Positions 1-7,648 are shown, counted from the stretch's first letter. The stretch is DNA of 9,860 nucleotides from Clostridiales bacterium UBA6468 (GCA_002436765.1 DJNI01000078.1:24392-34251), one strand, 5' to 3'. Numbers and translations are program-made. The notes: generated by a model from the sequence alone, not told the origin.

Positions 1-2955
1 ATCATCCTTGGTCTTGTCATCAGGATCGGTAGTCTCAGTCTTGGTGACACTATTCGTACCCTGGTAAATCTCCAGGACAACGGTCGTCAGCTCGTGGATG
101 GTGATGTTCTCGTCCTGGCCGATGTCGCGGACAACATTGTCGTCACCCAGATTCGGGTTGGGTGTCTTGTAAACCTTTGTATCGTGCGCAACCTTGCCGG
201 TGTAGACGGCGGTGGTAGTGGTTCTCTCGACCTCGTCGAAGGAATCCACGCCGGTACCCTTGTTGCTGTTGCTGCTATTGCTGCTGTTGCCGGGGATCTC
301 GTCGTAGGAGATCATGGTGACGTAGTCCATGCAGATCCAGCCCTGGGACACACGGCCCCACTTGGCGGTGCCGACGGTTTTGACCTCCAGGATGTTGACC
401 TGGGTGCCGTTGAGGATCTTGCCCACGATGGCGTTGGCGATGCCTGCGCCGCTGCGGACATTGACGCCGTTGTAGGTATTGGCGATGATGCCCTTGCCGG
501 TGCCGTCGGTCTTTTGGGTGCCGTCAGTGCTGCCGCCGGAAGTCGTGCCGGAGTCGATAACGCCCATCTTGACGTCCAGATACTGGCCGTAGACCCAGCT
601 GTCGGTCTCCTTGTTGTTGTCCACGTCGTAATCGATCATGTACCAGCCGTCCTTCTCTTCCAGAACGGCCACCTTGGTTCCGCGGTTGATGCTGCCCAGA
701 ACCTGGCCGTACAGAGCGCCGGTCATACGGACGCGGACGGAATCCGCATTCACAACGGTGCCGGTGCCGATGGCCGCCTTGGTGCTGCTGTCGATGGTGA
801 TCTTGGAGGAACGCTTGACATAGTTGGAAGCCAGGTTGATCCAGCCGTCGTAGCTGGTTGTCTCGGCCGTCGTATCTCCATCCTTATGTCCGACCTTATA
901 ACCCTCGATCTTGCCCCAGATTTCCTCACCGAGCAGCTTGATCTGGTGGACTTCCACTTCCACGCCCTTGGTGAGCTTGAATACGAAGTCCTTATCGCTG
1001 CCGGCTTCCTTTCTGATGTTCAGGGTATCGCTGACGACTGTGAACTTAACGGGGTCGATCTTGATACGAGCCAACGTACCCGACGTAGTTCCGTCAATAA
1101 GCGCAGAGCCGTCCATGGGGAGCCAACCGGACTTGGCAGTCTTCTTGATCTTGCCGTCCTCGGTTTTTTCCTCCACCGTCCAGTTTGCCTTGCCCCAAGT
1201 CTTTCCATTGTATTCCGCATTGTAAGAAAGGTTGGTAACAGTGACCGCAGCGCCTGCGTTCAACTTATCCCCGGTATAATCGCTCTTGTCACTGGGTTCC
1301 GTATAGAACTTGGCTTCGCCGCCAACAATCGTACCGGTGAACGCATAATCCATCATACCCGTGTCGGAAACGGTCTTATCGGTGAGCATCTTGACGCTGG
1401 TGTAGGTCAGGCAGATCCAGCCGGTGGAGGTACGACCCCAACGGTGGCCGTTGACGGTGCGGATCTCGAAGATGTTCACCACGGTGTTCATGGCAAACGC
1501 GCCGACGATCTTGTTGTCCACGCCGGGATCGCTGCGGACGTTCAGATAGCCCTTATAAGTAACGGTCGCCGTCGCAATGGGGGTGGTGTTATTGGCGTCG
1601 CTGGGAGCGGAGCCGTCGTAGACGGTGCTCCAGTCGGTGTACATCAGGGCGACCCAGCCCACGGCCACGCCGTTCTCCTCCACCTGACCCCAGGTCTTGG
1701 CGTCATTGGTGGCGATGATCTTCAGCTTGGTGCCGGCGGTGTAGGAGCCGTTCTTTGCGCTGGCGGCGCTGTCGCTGGCACGTCTGTTGACATAGGTGTT
1801 GGTAACCGTAACTGTCACATTGAGCTTACCGCCGGTGTAGCCGCTGTCGTTGGACGAGGAGGCGCCCAGCAAAACCCATTCATTGCCGCCTGACAGCTTG
1901 CACCATCTGTTGCCGCTGTCGTCGATGAAGTCCCGGACGGCGGTAAGGGTGGTTTCCTTTTCGGCGTCGATGGTGCGGACAGGCTCGACGTCCTTGTTAT
2001 CGGCATCCTTCTTCGTGGGGGTGCTGTAGACATTCTTTGTAGCCAGCTGGGACACCTTCAGCGTCTCATTGATGTGGTGCGCGATGTCCAGCTTGTTATT
2101 GACGTTCTCCACCGTAATGGAGGTCGGCTGCCAGCCGGCCCACAGGGTGCTGCCGTTGTAGCTGCCCGTCAGAGCGGGAACCAGCTTGCCGTCATACTGG
2201 GCGGAGTACCAGCCCATGAACTTGTAGCCGCTTCTGACGGGAGCAGGGATATGCGCAGAGGTCTTAGTCGTGTCAAAGAGCACTGTGTCAGAGGATTTGT
2301 TGGCGCTGCCATCTGTCTCCGTCAGAACACCGCCATCGGCGTTATACGTAACCGTGCCGAAGCTGCTGGGAACGACGTCGGAGTAGATCCCGTTCTTGTA
2401 CATGTTGACTTCGATCTTTCTGCGGCAGATATCATCGTCGTCGCTTGCCCAGTCGCTCATGGCCTTCAGCAGGTCGTTGGTGCTGGCATTGCTGACGATA
2501 GCGGTCTTGACAACGCCGCTGCCGGTCATCCAGGAAGTACCCACGTCGAAGGAGAACACGACCAGCGCGTCATGCTGGCACTGGGACAGGGTCAGGCCGT
2601 TGGAAGAAGCAAAGGAGTTGACCTGCTCATCCAAACTCAGAATCGCTTTGCGCAGAGCCTGATCCGCCTGTGCCTGAGTGATGGAGTGCGGCTTATCCTT
2701 GTCGACCCACACAACCTTGCCGTTCACATACTTTGTCTCGTGCTTCTCAGTACAAACTGTGCCGTAACCAATGCGGAATTCATTGGTGTCGCCTACCTGA
2801 TAACAGGTAGCGCTAAATTTAGCCAACTTCTTCATGATCGTGATCGCGGCCTCGCTGGTCTTCAGCGAAGCGGCGGACGCGGTCAGAGCGGTGGCGGGCA
2901 CCAGGCTGACCAGCATGATCAGAGTTAATAATACACACACGATTCTCTTTTTCAT
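1..2955 (-). CDS. Secreted lysozyme-like (GH24-type) protein with Listeria-Bacteroides repeat and about eight SH3-like modules (C-terminus outside window)
   Basis: The frame is open for 985 codons from ATG at 2955 to the window edge, so the C-terminus is missing. AGGAG lies 9 nt before the ATG. Residues 1-28 form a signal peptide (Lys-Lys-Arg, hydrophobic core, Ala-Ser-Ala cleavage site). Residues about 31-195 resemble GH24 phage-type lysozymes: RIGYGT at 61-66, and LSQCQHDALVVFSFDVG at 123-139, which matches the conserved QxxxDALVxFxxNxG segment. The usual catalytic Glu-Asp-Thr positions appear to be Ala45, Val54 and Arg61, so activity is doubtful. Residues about 201-276 are a Listeria-Bacteroides (Flg_new) repeat (GYKFMGWYS, then LWAGW). 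From about 300 onward come SH3-like modules near 303-363, 378-441, 462-523, 540-620, 640-712, 731-797, 824-882 and 920 to the edge; LNVRS/VNVRS and W-G-x-V/T motifs mark several. A Ser/Asn linker lies at 889-900. SH3b modules usually bind cell wall, so the protein is probably wall-associated (inference). Confidence 0.9.
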   Translation of the reverse strand, partial: MKKRIVCVLLTLIMLVSLVPATALTASAASLKTSEAAITIMKKLAKFSATCYQVGDTNEFRIGYGTVCTEKHETKYVNGKVVWVDKDKPHSITQAQADQALRKAILSLDEQVNSFASSNGLTLSQCQHDALVVFSFDVGTSWMTGSGVVKTAIVSNASTNDLLKAMSDWASDDDDICRRKIEVNMYKNGIYSDVVPSSFGTVTYNADGGVLTETDGSANKSSDTVLFDTTKTSAHIPAPVRSGYKFMGWYSAQYDGKLVPALTGSYNGSTLWAGWQPTSITVENVNNKLDIAHHINETLKVSQLATKNVYSTPTKKDADNKDVEPVRTIDAEKETTLTAVRDFIDDSGNRWCKLSGGNEWVLLGASSSNDSGYTGGKLNVTVTVTNTYVNRRASDSAASAKNGSYTAGTKLKIIATNDAKTWGQVEENGVAVGWVALMYTDWSTVYDGSAPSDANNTTPIATATVTYKGYLNVRSDPGVDNKIVGAFAMNTVVNIFEIRTVNGHRWGRTSTGWICLTYTSVKMLTDKTVSDTGMMDYAFTGTIVGGEAKFYTEPSDKSDYTGDKLNAGAAVTVTNLSYNAEYNGKTWGKANWTVEEKTEDGKIKKTAKSGWLPMDGSALIDGTTSGTLARIKIDPVKFTVVSDTLNIRKEAGSDKDFVFKLTKGVEVEVHQIKLLGEEIWGKIEGYKVGHKDGDTTAETTSYDGWINLASNYVKRSSKITIDSSTKAAIGTGTVVNADSVRVRMTGALYGQVLGSINRGTKVAVLEEKDGWYMIDYDVDNNKETDSWVYGQYLDVKMGVIDSGTTSGGSTDGTQKTDGTGKGIIANTYNGVNVRSGAGIANAIVGKILNGTQVNILEVKTVGTAKWGRVSQGWICMDYVTMISYDEIPGNSSNSSNSNKGTGVDSFDEVERTTTTAVYTGKVAHDTKVYKTPNPNLGDDNVVRDIGQDENITIHELTTVVLEIYQGTNSVTKTETTDPDDKTKDD

Positions 2956-2991
2956 AGCTACTTACTCCTTTGCTCTTATGTAAGTAGCCAT

Positions 2992-3020
2992 ATTATAACA
3001 GAGGTGTTTACAAATTGCAA
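2992..3020 (-). promoter_or_regulatory. SigA-type promoter of the SH3-module gene
   Basis: On the minus strand, TTGCAA (3015-3020) and a perfect TATAAT (2992-2997) are 17 bp apart. The -10 box lies 36 bp before the ATG at 2955, leaving a short leader that holds the AGGAG ribosome site. Confidence 0.75.
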
Positions 3021-3037
3021 CCCCTTTTTTGAAAAAA

Positions 3038-3054
3038 ATTACATTTTTGTAACA
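3038..3054 (-). promoter_or_regulatory. WalR (YycF)-like binding box
   Basis: On the minus strand the sequence reads TGTTAC-AAAAA-TGTAAT, a perfect fit to the WalR consensus TGTWAH-N5-TGTWAH. It sits 17 bp upstream of the -35 box of a cell-wall-type secreted protein, the kind of gene the WalRK two-component system controls in Bacillus and Staphylococcus. A further half-site, TGTAAA, lies at 3007-3012 inside the promoter spacer, 31 bp (about three helical turns) from the second half-site. PhoP-type regulators recognise related direct repeats, so another OmpR-family regulator is possible. Confidence 0.5.
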
Positions 3055-3179
3055 GTTTGTTCTGCCAAAAATCTTTCTCTTCCCGAATTGTACACCATTT
3101 CTGTCATAAATTCGGAAAATATGCCGTTTTCTGGTGCAGAAAATGTCATTCTTTTTTCTTTCCTGTCCGGTTTTCTCCG
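3055..3179. other. Rest of the divergent intergenic region, no gene seen
   Basis: This AT-rich stretch between the WalR-like box and the mnmA promoter holds two small inverted repeats: CCGAATT/AATTCGG (3083-3089 and 3109-3115) and TTTTCTG/CAGAAAA (3127-3133 and 3137-3143, 3-nt loop). The second is followed by a pyrimidine run but is too weak to call a terminator. Small open frames here lack ribosome sites and recognisable protein content. Confidence 0.5.
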
Positions 3180-3208
3180 TTGACATTCTCCTTTTCCGCT
3201 GATATACT
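3180..3208 (+). promoter_or_regulatory. SigA-type promoter of mnmA
   Basis: TTGACA (3180-3185, perfect consensus) and TATACT (3203-3208) are separated by 17 bp. Transcription would start near 3215, giving a leader of about 20 nt that carries the GGGAGGG ribosome site at 3224-3230, 5 nt before the mnmA ATG. Confidence 0.85.
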
Positions 3209-3235
3209 CAGAAAAAAGTCATCGGGAGGGATTTC

Positions 3236-4318
3236 ATGGACGGCAAGAAGGCGCTGATCGGCATGTCGGGAGGCGTGGACAGCTCCGTGGCGGCGCTGCT
3301 GATGCTCCGGGCGGGTTACGCGTGCATCGGCGCAACCATGCGGCTGTACGACAATGATATGATCGGTCTGGAAAAGGGACACACCTGCTGTAGTCTGGAC
3401 GACGTGGAGGACGCCCGCAGCGTAGCAAGACGTCTGGGGATCCCCCACTACGTGTTCAACTTCAAGGACGATTTTGAGCGGCAGGTCATCCAAAAATTTG
3501 TCAGCTGCTACGAGCGCGGCGGCACCCCCAACCCCTGCATCGACTGCAACCGATACCTGAAATTCGACCGGCTTCTCCGCCGGGCTCTGGAGCTGGAGTG
3601 CGACTGCGTGGTGTCCGGGCATTACGCGCAAATCAAAAAGTCCGGCGATCGATACCTGTTATATAAGGCGGCGGACAAAGCCAAGGATCAGACCTATTTC
3701 CTCGCCTGCCTGGATCAGGAGCAGCTTGCCCGGATCCAGTTCCCTCTCGGCGGTCTGACCAAGCAGGAGGTGCGCGCCATCGCGGAGGAAAACGGCTTCG
3801 TCAACGCCCGGAAGCACGACTCTCAGGACATCTGCTTCGTGCCGGACGGCGACTACCCGGCCTTTCTGGAACGCTACACCGGCAAGCACTACCCCGCCGG
3901 AGATTTTCTGGACGAAAGCGGCCGCGTGGTCGGCAAGCATCGGGGCGCGGTGTGCTACACCCTGGGGCAGCGCAAGGGGCTGGGTCTGGCCATGGGCGCG
4001 CCGGTGTACGTCTGCGGGAAGGATATGGAGAAGAACACCGTCACCGTGGGGCCGAACGAGGCGCTGTTTTCCTCCGCCCTGCGGGGAAACAACTGGCTTT
4101 GGTATCCCTTCCCGGAGCTGACCGAGCCTGTTAAGGTGACGGTCAAGACCCGCCACAGCCAGACGGAGCAGCCCGGGACCATTTACCCGGAAGCGGACGG
4201 CTTCGCCCGGGTGGAATTTGACGCCCCCCAGCGTGCCGTCACCCCCGGTCAGGCGGTGGTGGTGTATCAGGGCGACCTGGTGGTCGGCGGAGGCACCATC
4301 ACGGAAGCAATTCGGTAA
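3236..4318 (+). CDS. mnmA: tRNA-uridine 2-sulfurtransferase MnmA
   Basis: MnmA adenylates and then thiolates C2 of wobble uridine 34 in the tRNAs for Lys, Glu and Gln, in the cytoplasm, taking sulfur from a cysteine desulfurase relay. The 360-aa protein has the expected length. Visible motifs are the ATP PP-loop SGGVDSS (11-17), GGTPNPCIDCN (95-105) with the first catalytic Cys101 and also Cys104, SGHYA (127-131), and DSQDICFV (195-202) with the second catalytic Cys200. The three cysteines correspond to those of the Escherichia coli enzyme. The segment around Cys51-Cys52 (CCSLDDVEDAR) is typical of clostridial versions and differs from enterobacterial ones. The C-terminal beta-barrel ends GGGTITEAIR. 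The ATG is fixed by GGGAGGG 5 nt upstream. The gene has its own promoter and terminator, so it is probably transcribed alone. Confidence 0.97.
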   Translation: MDGKKALIGMSGGVDSSVAALLMLRAGYACIGATMRLYDNDMIGLEKGHTCCSLDDVEDARSVARRLGIPHYVFNFKDDFERQVIQKFVSCYERGGTPNPCIDCNRYLKFDRLLRRALELECDCVVSGHYAQIKKSGDRYLLYKAADKAKDQTYFLACLDQEQLARIQFPLGGLTKQEVRAIAEENGFVNARKHDSQDICFVPDGDYPAFLERYTGKHYPAGDFLDESGRVVGKHRGAVCYTLGQRKGLGLAMGAPVYVCGKDMEKNTVTVGPNEALFSSALRGNNWLWYPFPELTEPVKVTVKTRHSQTEQPGTIYPEADGFARVEFDAPQRAVTPGQAVVVYQGDLVVGGGTITEAIR

Positions 4319-4319
4319 C

Positions 4320-4370
4320 AAATACGCTGCCATCTCCCAATCGGGGATGGCAGCGTATTTATTATTTTTT
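4320..4370 (+). terminator. Rho-independent terminator of mnmA
   Basis: An 18-bp stem (4320-4337 with 4343-4360, one G-U pair) with a 5-nt loop begins 2 nt after the mnmA stop and is followed by ATTATTTTTT. The stop codon of the convergent YfhO-family gene is at 4362-4364, so the stem lies just after that gene too. In that direction the tail (TTTGTTACC) is poor in U, so it may stop minus-strand transcripts less well. Confidence 0.9.
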
Positions 4371-7064
4371 GTACTTCTTTTTGTCCGGTCTGTAGACGCT
4401 CCACGCCAGAGCGCCGAAGACGGCGGCGCAGGCAAGGCTGATCTTCCAGCCCAGGCTGAACGCAGCGTTGTGATACGTCAGGCGAACGGTGTGGACGCCC
4501 TTCGTCAGATTTACGGCCACCATGCAGTCCCCTACCAGCTTGATCTCAGCGGGCTTTCCGTCCACCTGGACGCTCCAGTTTCCGTTCTGAGGAACGGAGG
4601 TGTACAGCAGGCCGTCCCGGTCGCAGTCGATGGTTCCCTCCACCAGCGTGGAGCGGAACTTGGTCAGATTCAGCCGGGACGCCGACAGAATTTCATAGCC
4701 CCGGGCGAACCGTTCCCCGTTGAGCACGGCGGCGCTGAGAGTCATGGTGCTGCTTTCGTCCTTGTCACACTCGATGCGGATCTCCACCGTATCTCCGGTC
4801 TTCACATCCCCCACCGCGATCATCTGGGGCAGGCTGATGGTCTCCTTGTAAAGCTCCACGCCGTTGACGCTGACGTAGAAATCGTTCCGCTTGGGCAAAT
4901 TCAGGTGGACGCACATGAAACCGTCCCGGTCGGCGGTGTAGGTATAGGTCACGTTGGCGCCGGAAGCGCAGTCGGAATACTTGCAATAGCCGGTGGAATT
5001 GCTTTCCGTGATGTTCGCGCCGTTGCCGGTGATGGTCAGATTCTCCCCCTGAAGCTTGTGCCAGACCTCCTCGTCAATGCCCGTGGCGGCGGTGAACAGA
5101 TCGTTCTGGAACTGGAAGGTTCCGCTGCTGGCGGAGAAATCCAAGTCCGCCAGCGCCGGCTCCGTCAGAAAGCCCAGAGGGAGGTAAGCGGTATTTTCCA
5201 GCAGGGACGCCACGCCGAAGCGGTTCACCTCATGAAAATAGGTGCTGGACTTGTCCTTCCCGTCCCGCTCGATCATATACTTGATGCCCAGGAACAGGTT
5301 CGCCACCGGGGAGCTTTCCTCGAAGCAGTAGCGGTTGTAGGTGTTCTTCGCGCCGTAGCCCAGCGCCCGCATGAATTCCGTGACCCTGACGTTGGCGGAG
5401 CTTGTAAAGGCGGAAATGCCGTTGTAGCCGTTGAGGGCGCCGTCGTTCAGGGTCTGGGAATGGGTGGTCTCCGCCCGGAAAAAGAGGTTATCCTCCTCCC
5501 GCTCGTACATATAGCGGATGACGGAGGCGGTATAGGTGGTTCCCTTGGGATAATTGGACACGCCGGTGCCCGTGAAATACAGTCCGAAGCACACCAGCGT
5601 GGAAATCAGCTCCACACCCATGACGGACAGCGCCAATATCCGAATCCGGGCACGCTGCCGGTTCCGCTTGGCGCGGGCGCGGATCTTCTGCCGCTCCGTG
5701 ACGCCCTCCGGCACCTCCAGCTGGCCGTAGAGCATGACGGTGAGATACAGCACCAGAAAAATCAGGTTATATATAAAGTAAAGCGGGATTTGCAGCGTCA
5801 GGCCGCCCAGCTCCAGCGGCACCGTCTCGAACAGCTCGTTGGAGCAGGCCAGCACTCCCGCCGTCAGCGCCCCCGCGATCACGATCTGCACCGGGCGGAA
5901 CTTCCTGCGCATCAGCCATGCACGGTAGGCCATGTACAACACCACGAAGCTGTACAGGAAGCTGAACCGGTAGGGGATCATATTGGTAAAATGGAAGCCG
6001 TGCCAGATGAAATCCAGCTGCCGGATGATGAAGCTGACGTTGAAAAACAGCAGCAGGATCACGGCGCAGCACTTGTCCCTGCGCCTGACGTCCTTCGCCA
6101 TCAGGTACAGGAACATCAGCGGGATGCTGAAAATGCCGCAGTAAACATTGGGCAGTCCTTCCTTGAAGGTCGGCTCGATGCTGCCGCCCATGTTCCCCGC
6201 CACCTGCCGCATGGCGTCCAGAAGCCCCTTGACGGTGTTCTCCTTGGCGATGTTCAGCCGGAAGCCGGTGGGGAAATTGTTCACGCTGGACTGGGTGGTC
6301 TGCAAGGCCGACAGCGCCGGGAAGGTCAGAATGGCGGTCATCCCCAGCGCCAGCAGGGAAAACAGGGCGATCCGCCCGAAATCCGCAAACAGCTTCTTCC
6401 ACCCGCCCCAGCGGCAAATTTCGTACACGAAAAACAGCAGGAAAACGAAAATGCAGGTAAAGAACCCGATATAATAATTGGAATAGACGGACAGGAACAG
6501 CGTCACGGTGTAGAGGAAAAACTTTTTCTCCTTCAGCAGGCACACCGTTCCCAGCGCCACCAGGGGCAGCAGGGCGAAGGTATCCAGCCACATCACGTTC
6601 CACTGATACCCCAGCGCCCAGGCGCACAGCCCGTAAAAGCCGCCGAACACCGCAATGGACGCATCGTTCTTGCCGAACAGCTTCTTGAGGAAAACGGCGA
6701 AGAACATCCCCGCAAATCCCAGCTTCACCGGCACCAGCAGGGAAAAGAATTCCAGCAGCCACCCCTCCGGCACCAGAACGCTGATTAGGTTCAGCGGCGA
6801 CGCCAGATAATAGGAGATCAGCCCCAGATAGTCCATCCCCATGCCGATGCTCCAGGTGTACAGCAGTCCGCTTCCGCTGCGCAGAGCCCGGCGGAACGCC
6901 ACAAAGAAGGGATAATACTGGTGGTACATATCCGAATACAGCATGGAATATTTTCCGAACGGCTCGTACTGGCTGATCAGCATGACAAACAGCATTCCCA
7001 CGCAGGGAATGGCAAAGGCCAGCGCAGTATAATTCCACTGGAATTTTTTTCCGGTTCGCTTCAC
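4362..7064 (-). CDS. YfhO-family polytopic membrane protein (putative GT-C glycosyltransferase)
   Basis: This is a 900-aa membrane protein. The N-terminal half matches the YfhO family: LYSDMYHQYYPFF (42-54, with candidate catalytic Asp45), the Arg-rich segment after it, then YTWSIGMGMDYLG (69-81), YYLASPLNLI (85-94) and WNVMWLDTFALLPL (155-168). About a dozen hydrophobic segments run to roughly residue 490. A mostly soluble, beta-rich region of about 350 residues follows, then one more membrane segment (about 868-888) and a Lys-rich tail (PDKKKYKK). In Bacillus subtilis YfhO works with CsbB and GtcA-type proteins to add sugars to lipoteichoic acid; here no such partner is next to it, so the substrate is unknown. 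The start is GTG at 7064, chosen because AGGGGGAG lies 5 nt upstream and an in-frame stop occurs just before. Confidence 0.93.
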   Translation of the reverse strand: MKRTGKKFQWNYTALAFAIPCVGMLFVMLISQYEPFGKYSMLYSDMYHQYYPFFVAFRRALRSGSGLLYTWSIGMGMDYLGLISYYLASPLNLISVLVPEGWLLEFFSLLVPVKLGFAGMFFAVFLKKLFGKNDASIAVFGGFYGLCAWALGYQWNVMWLDTFALLPLVALGTVCLLKEKKFFLYTVTLFLSVYSNYYIGFFTCIFVFLLFFVYEICRWGGWKKLFADFGRIALFSLLALGMTAILTFPALSALQTTQSSVNNFPTGFRLNIAKENTVKGLLDAMRQVAGNMGGSIEPTFKEGLPNVYCGIFSIPLMFLYLMAKDVRRRDKCCAVILLLFFNVSFIIRQLDFIWHGFHFTNMIPYRFSFLYSFVVLYMAYRAWLMRRKFRPVQIVIAGALTAGVLACSNELFETVPLELGGLTLQIPLYFIYNLIFLVLYLTVMLYGQLEVPEGVTERQKIRARAKRNRQRARIRILALSVMGVELISTLVCFGLYFTGTGVSNYPKGTTYTASVIRYMYEREEDNLFFRAETTHSQTLNDGALNGYNGISAFTSSANVRVTEFMRALGYGAKNTYNRYCFEESSPVANLFLGIKYMIERDGKDKSSTYFHEVNRFGVASLLENTAYLPLGFLTEPALADLDFSASSGTFQFQNDLFTAATGIDEEVWHKLQGENLTITGNGANITESNSTGYCKYSDCASGANVTYTYTADRDGFMCVHLNLPKRNDFYVSVNGVELYKETISLPQMIAVGDVKTGDTVEIRIECDKDESSTMTLSAAVLNGERFARGYEILSASRLNLTKFRSTLVEGTIDCDRDGLLYTSVPQNGNWSVQVDGKPAEIKLVGDCMVAVNLTKGVHTVRLTYHNAAFSLGWKISLACAAVFGALAWSVYRPDKKKYKK

Positions 7065-7100
7065 AGGGACTCCCCCTCAACAATCTGAATCGTAAAGCAT

Positions 7101-7129
7101 ATTGTAGCACGAATTTTCCCAAGGGTAAA
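7101..7129 (-). promoter_or_regulatory. SigA-type promoter of the YfhO-family gene
   Basis: On the minus strand, TTTACC (7124-7129) and TACAAT (7101-7106) are 17 bp apart. The -10 box ends 36 bp before the GTG start. With the terminator of the upstream gene at 7159-7192, this makes the YfhO-family gene a separate unit. Confidence 0.75.
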
Positions 7130-7158
7130 CATTTATTTTACCGGGGCAAGAAATTCTT

Positions 7159-7192
7159 AAAAAATCGCCCCGCCGCTTTGCAGCGGCGGGGC
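7159..7192 (-). terminator. Rho-independent terminator of the PH-domain gene
   Basis: An 11-bp GC-rich stem (7167-7177 with 7182-7192, 4-nt loop) is followed on the minus strand by GA and six T (7159-7164). It begins 7 nt after the stop codon at 7200-7202. Confidence 0.9.
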
Positions 7193-7199
7193 AAAGCCC

Positions 7200-7595
7200 T
7201 TACCGATCGTCCAGATCGTCATCATCCTCATCATGGTCGCCGGTGGTGGCGATCTCACCGTAGCGAACCCTGCGCTTCAGCTTCATTTCCTCCACCTGCT
7301 TGTGGATCAGCTCCTTGACAAAAAGCGGGTCCTTTACGTTTTTCAGCACCAGCGCGGGCGTGGTCTTGTCGGAGGACAGCACCGTGATCGTTCCCACGCC
7401 GAACAGGCGCTGCCACAAGGAGCGTCTGGTGTCGATATCCCGCACCCGGTAGAGGAGAACCTCGTCATCCCGGATATTCAGGAATCCCCTGGACAGGAAC
7501 AGCCGATCCTCGGACAGCCGGTAGCGGGTAAAGGACAGGGGCATCCCCAGATGACGCTTGCGGTCTTTCCAGAGATATTCAATGGTGATGGACAC
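7200..7595 (-). CDS. Small bacterial PH-domain protein with acidic C-terminal tail
   Basis: The 131-aa soluble protein resembles the bacterial PH-like fold (bPH2/YdbS-type): YRLSEDRLFLSRGFLNIR (25-42), then a hydrophobic strand with EVLLYRVRDIDTRRSLWQRLFGVG (45-68), strands TITVLSSD (69-76) and PALVLKNVKDP (80-90), and a C-terminal helix (91-110). Membrane segments usual in YdbS/YdbT proteins are absent. The last 12 residues are almost all Asp or Glu. The start is GTG at 7595, with GGAGG 8 nt upstream; the ATG at 7602 is out of frame. It follows spoIVA in the same direction, with 68 bp between, but has its own promoter. The exact function is unknown; such domains in bacteria often scaffold or sit on membranes. 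Confidence 0.85.
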   Translation of the reverse strand: MSITIEYLWKDRKRHLGMPLSFTRYRLSEDRLFLSRGFLNIRDDEVLLYRVRDIDTRRSLWQRLFGVGTITVLSSDKTTPALVLKNVKDPLFVKELIHKQVEEMKLKRRVRYGEIATTGDHDEDDDDLDDR

Positions 7596-7619
7596 TGTGC
7601 ATTCCTCCCTTTTTTCTTT

Positions 7620-7648
7620 AGTTTACCTCCGCAGGAGAAGATTGTCAA
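7620..7648 (-). promoter_or_regulatory. SigA-type promoter of the PH-domain gene
   Basis: On the minus strand, TTGACA (7643-7648, perfect) and TAAACT (7620-7625) are 17 bp apart, inside the 68-bp gap after spoIVA. The spacer contains a small CTCC-TGC-GGAG inverted repeat. No terminator is seen after spoIVA, so read-through during sporulation is also possible. Confidence 0.75.

Noticed and set aside
94..1893. 599-codon open frame on the plus strand, and a further one at 2074-2928
   Set aside because: Both are antisense to the SH3-module gene. They have no ribosome site, their translation is low-complexity Val/Ala/Gly/Asp-rich with no domains, and the minus-strand frame has a signal peptide and recognisable modules.
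3127..3160. TTTTCTG-GTG-CAGAAAA hairpin followed by a pyrimidine run as a terminator
   Set aside because: The stem has only two G-C pairs and there is no gene on the plus strand before it to terminate.
4218..6788. 856-codon open frame on the plus strand
   Set aside because: It begins inside mnmA, runs through the mnmA terminator and lies antisense to the YfhO-family gene. Its translation is rich in His, Gln and Arg without motifs, as expected for an antisense shadow in GC-rich DNA.
5767..7122. 451-codon minus-strand frame overlapping the YfhO-family gene
   Set aside because: It is another frame of the same strand, Arg/Ala/Gly-rich, without domains. The YfhO frame carries all family motifs and a proper ribosome site, so no frameshift needs to be invoked.
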